A stretch of 64,000 bases of DNA, from positions 6,029,001 through 6,093,000 of the forward strand of contig NC_084671.1 in NCBI RefSeq assembly GCF_028389875.1. The letters are read 5' to 3'. Each line of letters opens with the position of its first letter. Position 1 is the stretch's first letter. Under the pieces are notes generated by a model. That model saw only the letters and a program-made list of their open reading frames with translations, searched no databases and was not told the DNA's origin. This document shows, piece after piece, positions 34,671 through 45,100 of this stretch. The DNA comes from Rhea pennata (taxonomy: Eukaryota; Chordata; Aves; Rheiformes; Rheidae). Both the position numbers and the translations under genes were made by a program.

Positions 34671-36219
34671 TTCACTGCAGGGCCAGCTCTGCGGTGCTTA
34701 TTTCTAGGACATATTTTTGCCAGCTTTCCTAGGGCTCTTATGCTTTTTCCAGTATGTTGTCAAATGGTCTTTGAATGTGTCTAAAAGGGTGACAAGAGCA
34801 TGCATAACTGATGCAACTTCATGTGACTGTTCAGTATCATGCTTACAGCAGCCCAAGCCCCACCTCAAGCATCAGCAGAAAGATGCCTCCTCTTTGCAGA
34901 TGCAGTAGCCACACAAACCATAACTAAGCTGATTCCAGTTGCAGATACTCAGCATTTTACCCAGTTGCTAGTAATACTAGAAAAAAATATCATACCAAAT
35001 TCCAGGAGGCCTCATAATAAAAAAAAAGATTGCATGTCTGCAGGTTTTGAAAGCCTTCTGCTTTGTGCAGCTGGAGATTGTCCCTTGTCTGCAAGGGGGG
35101 GGGGTCTTTCCATGAAAATCTCTGATTTTTCCATGAAAAAGCTCTGAGAGATATGTTCTCGCAGTTTTTCAGGGAAACATTTAAAGTGTGGAAGCTCTGG
35201 AGTCAATGACATGCTGTCATCTGTCTGAGATGTAATGCAGGCAGGATTTAATTCTTGCTTACTTGCACCATGTTGCTATCTACTCTGTTCAGCTGCTCTT
35301 TAGGCTGACCAGTGGACTGAGCTGCACTCAGAGGCGCCACTAGCACCTATGTCTGTGAACAGGAGGAACACATGTTCTGCCCTATCTTTTTGAAAAGCAG
35401 AGTTTGCATTGCTGTGCACAACATGCCAGATCTCTGATCTGCACGAACACGTTGCAAAGCAGCATGCTGAAGCAGACCTAGGCACGCACCACAGGTGCTT
35501 TATGCAAACCACAGGTGCAGAGCAGCCAGTTGTAAGTGCTAAAATCATCTCATTTAATAAATGATGGTAAGCATGCTCACGCATGCGGAGGGGAAGTGCA
35601 GAGATGCACTCCATTAACGCCAGGACACGTGCTGCTTGGGTGAAAGGCAGAGATAACGGCCTCAGTTTCCCATTGCTCGGTTTAGTGTCGTGGTTAGCCC
35701 AGGGTAAACCGAAACTGTTTTCTTACGTTGTAATTACCTGAGTGCTCAAAATATTTAAATGATAGGAATCCCAAATATCATCATCCAACCCCTTAATCTG
35801 CGTGATGTTACCTTGTGTCCATGAATCTCTTAGTACTTATGTTTCCTGATGAGCATTATTTATATCATTTGCAAACAACACTTGTGTTACGCTGTATTGC
35901 CAGGCAGTATATTGCTAAATATAATCAGCATTGTACAGTGCTAAGCGTTAAAAGCAATGGGTTAAAGTTTACGGTCAGACTTTGCTTTTGAACAACTGAA
36001 CACATTTTCACATCAATAAAAGTAATTTAAAGATATGACACGGACAGCGAAGCTTTCTCTGTGGCAGGAGTAATTTACACACCCTATTTACCACGTCTGG
36101 GCTGTTTAGAGGCAGCTTTGATGTAAAAAACAGAGCAAAACAAGAAAGAAAATGAAAAGAACAACGTGGAGGACCGCAAGGTTGTAGCCTTCCAGATAAA
36201 AGCACCCCCTCCGACAGGT

Positions 36220-36560
36220 GCACAGCAGAGGCTTGCGGAGACAGCACGCGTTTGCAGACATTACCCGGACACGGCCAGCGCGGGGCCGCCGTTCCACGGC
36301 ACTGGCGACAGGCATCCCAATTTACGGAGCCTCCCAAGTTTATTTCTGAATAAATCCCTGCGGAGATCTCCTCGACTTTCTCCTTGGCGGCAGAGGCGGG
36401 GGACGCCTGCGCTGGACACGGAGGCGATGCCGGGCAGGAGGCGCGTGCCGCGAGGCGCTGCTCGCCACGGCCCTTACCTGCTCCCAGCCGGTCGGTGAGG
36501 GCTTCGCCGCAGTGGCCGCCGAGTTTAACGGCGGGAAACTCGCTGCTTCGCTGCCGCTCG
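36220..36560. promoter_or_regulatory. CpG-rich block A with minus-strand splice donor
   Basis: GC-rich, CpG-dense segment in otherwise AT-rich DNA. On the minus strand it contains an E2F-type TTTCCCGCC (36530-36538) and, about 50 nt downstream, a consensus donor GAGCAG|GTAAGG (exon side ends 36478). The region resembles a non-coding first exon on a CpG island. No ATG lies between the E2F site and the donor. Confidence 0.45.
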
Positions 36561-37439
36561 TGTAGGTTTTCGTTAATTCACCGTGCAGGGCGCAGCTCTT
36601 GCCTTCAGGTCGTGCCGTGTTGCGCAGGAGCTCTGTACATAACTGAATCTGCTACTGGCTCCAATTTCTCCTGCATGCACAGATGTGATTTCTTTTATTC
36701 CTCCAAAAGCACTGCTCAGCTCAGCACATAGTAAGTTTTCTTTCTTAGGTAAAAGCTCCCAGAAACAGGGTTTTGAAAGGAGCCACAGCTTTTATTTCTT
36801 TAAACACTACAATTAAGTCATTTCCGAGAGCATCAATCGGCCAAGGACCAGATGGGCTTTTTTTACAACGAAAGATAAGCAAATCAAAGGCAGACACATT
36901 TGTAGGGAAATGTGTGTCTTTACAGCAGTGTTCGCATCTTGCCAAAGGGTGGAAGCTGCCGCTGGCTGAGGGTTTTGGAGGAGCCTGCGGGCTCAGGGGG
37001 AAGATGGAGGAGCTGGCGGTTAACGTCCCAGGAACGGTCAGCACAAATATAGAGAAGGCATGGCTTCATGTTGAAGTTTTGTGTTTTATTGTAGTTGGCA
37101 CCAGAAATGCGTTTGATCTATGTTATGTTCATGTACATAAGCTGTAAACAAGACCGCATTAATACTGGTTTCTTATGACTTTGCTTCAAACAACTCCATG
37201 GTTTTTAAAAAATACATTCACATACTACCTTATGTTTAAACACAATGATTCCCTTTTATTCCATAACTGTACCCCAAAACCCCACAATAAAAAAAAAAAA
37301 AGATCATTTAAAGCTGTGTATTCTGAACTCGTCACTTCAGGGGGAAAGAAAAAGAAAAGGAGAGAAGAGTTACCAGTTTGCAACATGAACTCAATAACAA
37401 GCTCCGGTTTAAGGTAACCGCAGTGAGAATATAAAGAGC

Positions 37440-37660
37440 TGGTGGCAATCCTGCGAGGGAGACCCTGGCGCCACCGGTGCAACGCCATTTTGTGGCCTCA
37501 TGAAGTGCTGGCAGGGGCGGGAGATGGCGGCTGGTGGAGAAGATGGCGGCCAGGCGGTAGCGGGGGGGAGAAGATGGCGGCCAGGGCGAGTGGCGCCAGC
37601 CCCCGGGGCAGGAGGGCCTGATACCGCGGCGCCAGCCTGGCGACTGAGCAGCCGGTTTTC
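37440..37660. promoter_or_regulatory. CpG-rich block B with repeated YY1 motifs
   Basis: Plus-strand AGATGGCGGC at 37522-37531, 37541-37550 and 37572-37581 (the last two are AAGATGGCGGC with their preceding base), and an inverted CAAAATGGCG at 37483-37492. This motif is the YY1 core element found just downstream of many TATA-less starts. An open frame of 62 codons (37500-37688, plus) runs through the motifs and has no recognised family. Confidence 0.45.
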
Positions 37661-37808
37661 TTGCGGATCACAAAAGATTCAAGTTTGACCAACTGCTGTT
37701 GATTTTTTAAAATTATTTTTTAATAAAGCCATCGTTGCTGAGTACACCGAGATTGCCAGTTAAGCTCTCTATATGTCGCTGGAGGTAACAGCGCTGTGAT
37801 AAACAGCC

Positions 37809-37838
37809 AAACAAAACAAACAAACAAACAAACAAAAC
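37809..37838. repeat. (CAAA)n simple repeat
   Basis: Imperfect tandem CAAA/ACAAA units. Confidence 0.9.
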
Positions 37839-38149
37839 GAGGTAGGTTAAAAACCAGCAACACAGATCTCGTTATGCGACACCCTAATACCACAGGCAGC
37901 CATGCTTGTAGCTACTGAGAAAAGAAAAATCCCAGATACGCGCTGAAGGTTTAAACCAACTGAGCAGAGTTTATAAGGACACAATTCAACCTGAACTAAA
38001 TACATACACATTTCGGCACAGATGTCGTTTCTCACCGTATGTTGGGAAATTTGCAGAGGTGGGGTGGGGTGGGGGGGCAGGAAACGAGTACCGATCGAGA
38101 CCCTCGGCCGAAGAAACCACGTAATATATATATTTTTTAAGCTCTTTAC

Positions 38150-38330
38150 AAGCCTGATCCGGCGAGGCGCCTTCCCGCACCGTGTGGGCCGGGTGCCGGC
38201 GCGGGGCCCCAACGCGGCGCGCGATGGTGGCGGCTGCGGCGCAGCACGACGGCGGCGAGGCCATGGCGTCCCCTTGCCCCCGGCCCCTCGCCCGCCGGCA
38301 CCGCCGCGACTCGCCCTCACGTGAGGATCC
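38150..38330. promoter_or_regulatory. CpG-rich block C with E-box
   Basis: Dense CpG sequence ending in a palindromic TCACGTGA (CACGTG at 38318-38323). It is followed by a perfect 8-bp inverted repeat with a 4-nt loop at 38327-38346 (ATCCATAT/ATATGGAT). Open frames exist on both strands and match nothing known to me. It lies about 700 bp past the TNIK stop codon. Confidence 0.45.
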
Positions 38331-38375
38331 ATATAGAAATATGGATTGACAGACTGACAAGTACGGTAGCTGACT

Positions 38376-39029
38376 TTTATTAGTCTAAGGCTAGTAGTTT
38401 AGCCATTTAAAATCCATTTCCCAGAAGAGGGGAAAAAAAGAGCCCACCTGTTATTTCTCTCTCCTTTAAAAATCCGTCCGGCTGTTGCTGCCAAGAGCAA
38501 CATCCAAATGTTGGTGAAGGCAAAAGATTTCTAAAATTACCCAGCTAAATACGGTTATGGCCTTCATCACAAAGATAAAAGGTACATTTATTGTGCTGTC
38601 TCTCACCAGATTTAATTGGTAACTTTACAACATACTATAATATTTGATGCTAGCAGGCAGACAGAATTAAAAACAGACTCTTTGACACGGTTTCTTTCCC
38701 CGTTCTTACAAAGCAGGGGACAAAGAAAAAAGTAAAATTAAAAAAGAAAAAAGAAAAAAGAAAGAAAAAAGGAAAGAAAAATTAATAACCCACTATAACA
38801 CAGCTTAATCAGGAGCCCCGGGGAGGCCAGTCTCCCGAGGCCCGAGCGCGGACGCTGGCCAGGGCCGCGCTCCCGCGGGCCCCTCTGCCCGGGGCGGCGG
38901 CGGTGGCGCGGGACGGGGCGGCAGCGCAGGGTCCTCCTGCATCTGCCGCGGCGGCGGCCTCAGTCCACGTGTTCAATGTCCTTTAAATTAGAAATAATGC
39001 CATGACAGTAAGCGTCCCGTGCTCTCCTG
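38376..39029 (-). other. TNIK: TNIK 3'UTR, proximal part
   Basis: Minus-strand AATAAA candidates occur at 38587-38592 (about 440 nt past the stop) and 38376-38381, with further hexamers near 37255 and 37085. Human TNIK mRNA has a 3'UTR of several kb, so the transcript may continue well below 38376. In that case it would include CpG-rich blocks A-C. Confidence 0.45.
38810..38975. promoter_or_regulatory. GC-rich block D immediately 3' of TNIK stop
   Basis: About 165 bp of very GC-rich sequence (GGCGGCGGCGG-type triplets), starting roughly 55 nt past the TNIK stop on the minus strand. It ends in CACGTG (38967-38972). It should lie in the TNIK 3'UTR. The preceding AG-rich tract (about 38720-38780) contrasts sharply with it. 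Confidence 0.5.
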
Positions 39030-39113
39030 TTACCAGTTCATCATGGAGTTTCTGTTGAGCGTCATGAAAAACACTTGGCTGCTTCCTCCGGATCTCACTG
39101 ACGCAAAAAACAC
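39030..39113 (-). CDS. TNIK: TNIK last coding exon with stop
   Basis: [19 protein letters not shown] then NRNSMMNW and TAA. Acceptor CCCCCAAACAG. The C-terminus is TNIK-specific among GCK-IV kinases. Confidence 0.97.
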   Translation of the reverse strand: MFFASVRSGGSSQVFFMTLNRNSMMNW

Positions 39114-42100
39114 CTGTTTGGGGGAAGGAAAGCACAGTGGGAGGTCAGCGCCGAAGCAGCCAGCAGCATCGCGGCGAAATCAAAAACTCAGATCGCATCA
39201 AAACCGCTTAGCAATAGACGTGGCAATAAAGCCCTGAGTCATCTCTGTCTTGCTATCAATATCGAGGTTCCAGCAAGGTTTGGAATACCTTAAAAATACC
39301 AAGTTTACCACATATAATTTATCGCTATGGCATCATTTATTGTGCAATATTAATAAGATCTTGGTTTTAGTGGTTTGTACCTTTGCTGAACATTAACCAT
39401 TTGGGTCAATACCTTGCGTTGTAGTTATCTGCCTCAGCTGAAAATATTTTCCTTTGCCAAAGTCAGTCACAGCATTTTACCTGGTTTTGAAAACTAAGTT
39501 AGGGAAAACTACTTTCTTTCAATCTGTTAAAAGAACAGAAATGTATCAGGACTTTCTATGAAGGATAGGCCTTCTGATGCTTTGAAGATCCACCAACATT
39601 TGACCACAATAGAAGGCTTTAAAAATAAGTAAGTCATAATTTGCGAATTCTTAAGGGGACGCATCTTCAGCTTCAGCAGCTAAAATATCTGAAGTCTCCG
39701 TCTTTTTAAAATAAAAATTATTCAGTCCTCACACATCCTTTACTGCTAATCATTCCTCCAGAAAGAGAAACATCTGTGTTTAGCATTTCAAATCTACCAG
39801 TGAGCAGTTGGTTCTGGTGTTATAGCAAGATAGCAAGATATAGCAAGAATATAGCAAGATGAAGGCATGTTTTTCAGTTTGCTTAAAAAAAGAAAAAAAT
39901 CAATGAGAACAAAACAGAAAAAAATCATTTTAAAGAACTGTATAAAACCTGCAGAGTCAAGTACTCAAAAGTTAGGGGAAAAACAAACAAACCAACCAGG
40001 GTTATTCGGGCAATTTAAATTCAGCTTCTTGGGTAGCTTCCTTATGATATATTTAATTGTATGCTTAAGATACAATTTTTATTCAGAACTCTAGACTAAC
40101 TCTGTGCAATGCTAGGCCAAAGCTCATTTAATGAGTAGCTATCCAATAAAATTATTTATTTATTGCATGTTATTAAACCCTGCTCTGACAACAGAACAAT
40201 TAGCTTCCTCACGTGTTCCATGATCGTAATCATTATGAAAGAATTCCCTACTGCGTAGCCCCAGTTTATCTTTGTTAAATGTTCTGAGATGAGCAAATAC
40301 TGTTGTCTCCATTCTGCAGGTTCTTGCATTCAAAATGTAACTCCCTGTCCTAAGAACAACTGTCAAGTGCTCCACAACTCTGTGAATGAGAGGCAGGGCT
40401 CTAAGTCAAACCTTCTCAAATGGTATAAACTTATGAAAAACTGCTCAAAATCAAAGAACTCAACATCAGAGACAAAGACAGAAACTAGATTTACAGTTCG
40501 GCATTCAACCATGTCTTCCATGAAAATATTCCTCTTCCTCGTGCAATTTCTCCTTCCCTCATTCCCTAAACTTAATGTTTAGGCACAACAGTGAAGAGAA
40601 ATTCAAGTCAAGTCAATGCAGATCTCAGGCTGCAGTGGGAGAGATCTTGTAGATCTTCTCACCACAAGCTGAGATTTGCATCTACTGAAGAGAATGAATT
40701 GGAGTGGATTTATGGGTACTATTTTTAAAGTGGACCTTCAAATTAATTACTTATTAACCTCAAGATAAACTAGACTTAAAGTCAAAAAGTAGCTGATAGT
40801 ATCTTAAAGCTTAGATACAAGCTTTGACATGGACTTACCTTATCATTTCTTTCACATAGAAACTTTAACCTTTGAGCTCGCTTGTGCATAAATACTCCAT
40901 CCAAATGTCCCGTCTCCACTGACCGGATTTCAATAGCTTTCTCTCCCCAGCCCATTATTTGATTGGAATGAATGTAGGCTGTCAAAAGAAAGTGTTTGGT
41001 AGGTGTCACAATATGTGTTGAGCTAAATATTACACAATGGGCAGAAAAACTGTCATCACTTGTTATTCAAAGCCTATTTAGATGAACCACAGAGCTCTGA
41101 TTGCCACAGGCACAGGAAGTCAGACACAGGCCCTCATCAACAATTGCCTTTATATAGCACTTTTCATCCAGAGGTTGCTAAGTACTTTAAACAGAAGAAG
41201 TGTCAGTTCTTCCTCTTTCTGTAGATGAGAAGCTGGGTCACTGAGCAGGTTGGTGAACTGCCTGCAGAGGTCATGGAGCTGAGCAACAGCAAAGCCAGAA
41301 GAGCAACCCAGGTTCTCCCAGCTCCAAACCCAGTACCTTTTCCACTCAGCACAGGATCTCACCATTGCAACAGTTTATACTTCAGATAAACCAGATCTAA
41401 AATCTTGAAGTCACTTTGGTCCCGTGCAGGACCAAACTGTAGACATTTTGCAATTACATCTATTACCTGGCTGTGAGAGGTTTACCTTGATCAACAAGAG
41501 CCCAAATGACTCATCTCATCCTTGACTCCTCATCTTTATTTGTCAACTGTATTTTATAAAGGTGAAGAGGAAGGGTTAACCTACCCACAGAAGTAGGCAT
41601 TTCTCCCCACTGGAGCACCACATCTTTAGTTATCCGTCCATAGGTGTTCACATATACACCTTCATCCTCATAGCACACAAGCATCTCCATCCCGTCTGTT
41701 TTAGGCAGGATGACAATGGCGTGAGGAGTAATATTGCCCTGAATCTGCAGTCAAAATAAATCCTAAAAGTCAGAATTACACTGAATGGAGGAAAGGGTAG
41801 GGGAAAGGGAGCAGAGCCTTAGGAAAACAAAACCCCAAACCAAATCAGGAACAAAACCCTCATGCCATTCAATAAACAGCATTGACTTTAAGAGATAAGC
41901 TGGAAGGAGAATAAACTGTCATGTTTACCCTACCATCAAAGCTGTCATATACGTCAAGGATAAACAGGTTCAGCAATTATGAAGAGAGCACAACATATAC
42001 GCCCCCCCAAAATGATGGTGGACGTTTGGCAGTAACCCAAACCAGCTGCTACTGACTGATGAATCCATCTTCTATTCAAATTAAGGGAAACAAAAACAAA

Positions 42101-45100
42101 ATTTTACATGCAGCTCTAGTGGGAAAATATTTCCATTTTCCTAAGCAATCAGTTGTTAGCTCCAAGAGTAGTTACAGTAACTTTCACCCATGTCGGACTT
42201 TCCAAAGCTAAGACAACACAACCAGTCCAAACTGCCCTAGCTTCCTTGCCACCTCTCATAGAGGATGCTCTGTTGCTCAGACCACATTCAGCAATTCCTG
42301 GATTTGATTAAAAATACAATTCTTGCAGGCTAGTTTTTCACATTGCTTGATCCAACAGCATGGACAGAGCTTGAACGAGCACACAGGAAAATCCTTATCT
42401 ACACTATCTTTTGTAGCACTCTGACAGCCTATGGACCTGAGAAAGATCCTCTGGTGAGTCCCACTCGGCAGTGAGATTTCAGAATTCTGAGCAGCAGGCT
42501 TACTGAGATTTGGGCTACCCTAATCCTGCAACTCTCACTTGCACATCTGCTGTGCCACACAAGGGAGAGCACACTGGGCAGTTAGTGCTTCGTGGATCTA
42601 CTCTGCCCAAAAAGCAAGAACCTGGTTTCATGGAATCTTGCCTTACAAAGAGCCCCATTGCTGTTCCAAGCAGTGTATGGACAGAATCTCCCTTCCATGA
42701 GACCTGGTCAACCTTTAACCTGACTGCTTGGGCACTGGGACAGAAATAGCCTGTGTAAATAATGAATATTAAGTAGGTGATACCTCCAAGTCCTCTTTAA
42801 TCAATTATCAATTAGGACAGCACTGGAGCATGTCATAGCCATGGCAAGATGTCACCTTTTCTGACACAGCGAAAGCCCCTCCAAACCTTGCTGGTGACCT
42901 GTGTTACTCATGCAGCAGCACTCCTCCATGTACTCACGTGAGATGGTATATAGATATCATAAGAGTTCCCAGAATCTACATCAATCACATGGAAACCAGT
43001 GTGTGATCCAAAGATAACCTTGAGTCTCTGACCCTCTTCTACAGTGAGATCCACAAGCAATGGTTTGTGCTGGAGATCTGCAAAAGACTTTTATAATCCC
43101 TTCAGTGAGTACCATGGAAAACAAACAAATTCCCATAGAAGCAGTCTGACAGTTTTGAAATCATATTTGTCTGGATGTTTCCTATTAAATAAGTTATTTA
43201 TATTCCGATCTTTCTGTTCCTGTGTCAGATGCCTCGGAGGTTATTACTCAGTCACTCCAACCATCTAAGCAGATTTGCTGCTATAGCTTTTTTATAGCAA
43301 TATATCTTAAGAGAAGCTACTGGGCATGGATGCATCTTCCTCCCTGCCTGCAGAAGTGACAGCCTGGCTTCTGACAGGGTACATAAATGTTGCACTTGCC
43401 ATAAAGGGCCAGCAGTCCCTGTAAAATATGTCTCCAGCAGCTGTAATGAAAGCTTGAAAATCAGACCTCTATGGGTAGGATACCACAAAGAGGCTGCACA
43501 AAAAGTCCCCAAGTCTGCTGCAAAGCACTCACCCTTGCCAAACACAGCTCTTCTCCCCCAAAAACCTGAGACCAGCCCTAAGATTCGGTCTCTAGAGGGG
43601 GGTGACAGAGAGCTCAATTTTACATGACTGTATCATTCAGGAGGCACATAGGGAGCCCCTCTGCCTCAGAGTGATGAGAGCAAAGTCTGCAAAATGCAGT
43701 GAGCACCCATCTCCCCTCTTGCAGGGATCACTGCTCCAGCTGAGGCAGCTGACATAAGCCAGATGAGCAAAGAGCTGCTTTTTCCTGTTCCAGCCAAATT
43801 GCTGAATGCAGGCTAGGGACCAGGTCTCCGGCACAGTAAGGTCTGGGATAGATTACCTCTCTCTGTAACTTAGTTTTTCAACAGGGGTGTGAGACATCAC
43901 TGGGAGAAGAAACAGGCTATTTGCTTTCTCCACAGGGACCATGCTAAATCTTGTCAGTGGAAATCAGTGAATGGTACTTGCTATTGTCTCCAGAGATCCC
44001 TGCCTGGAGCACGCGGAAAGGATGCTCAGCCCACAGGCTGGAAAAGCAGCACCAGGAGCACTAAGCAGCATCCTTGCTATCTGCCCACAGGGTGCAGAGG
44101 CGCAATCCTATCCTTCTTTAACGCTGCTGAGTTCTTCATGTCACTGAGCCCATTTATTGTGGCCTTTGTTCAGGGAAAGCAAATGTGACCTAATACTGAA
44201 TAAACCCATTTATGCTGCAAGGATGCAAAATAAGATTACTCAGCATGAAAGTCTCTAGAAGACACTGCCCCTTGTGACTTGCCTCCACACGGAACTTAAG
44301 ATGGAAAGTGCTTTAAAGTACTAAGTACAAAATACTCTTTGGCAGGTTATACAGGAGAAAGGTCTCTCTGAAGGAAGTTGAGGGAGACAAAAGGGAGAAA
44401 AAACAGAGAAAGAATACGTAATTCTCTTGGACTTTCTATTCTGAAAATGCACCCACATTGCAGAAGATGAGAGGCCTTGCAAAATAAAAATGGAAAATAA
44501 TGCCAGATCCTTTTCAAACTATGCATTAAAAAATAGTTAAGAGGTAAAAAACCCAAACACTTTCTCCACCCCCCCTACCTTTTTACTCATGGACTTTTGG
44601 TCAGCTTTCTGCAAACTTCCCAAAGCCTCACAGCATAAGCTATTATCAACATTTAATTGTTAGCCATATGCAGCATGTATCAGCATTTCTTCAGGCAAGG
44701 ATTTTGGAGTACTTTCCTGCCAGAGGAAGTGCAATGACTCTTATGTTTTTGCAGAGTAGTTTTGTTTGCACCCTTAAGGTCTGAAAGCCCCTAGCAACAA
44801 ATATAGAGTCTGCTGGGCAACGCAGTTGGCTCTCCTCTTCAGTGCCCCACGAGAGGCTGCCCCCAGCTCGCTGCCATGGCTTGCTAGGGGTCCCAGAGAG
44901 CACTGCTGCACACACAAGATACTCTTCTACTCTGCACACCAAAGAAATCCCATGTATTTACAATTACAGAGTGTATTTTGGTAATAAGATAAACATACCT
45001 TAAATGCCATAAACTTGTGATATGGTTTAGGAGCCCAAGCATATATCTCTACAGCATTCTTTAAGGCAATCACCAAGAACTTGATTCTTTCATATTTCAC

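Larger units (their letters stand above)
31276..36150. other. Intergenic region upstream of SLC2A2
   Basis: Contains the SLC2A2 promoter zone (31276 to about 31500), a TA/CA microsatellite (31947-32001), a MIR-like SINE fossil (34540-34670) and G runs (31125-31135, 35095-35103). Open frames of 100-180 codons at 33256-34240 resemble nothing I know and have no splice support. A long TNIK 3'UTR could reach into its high end. Confidence 0.45.
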
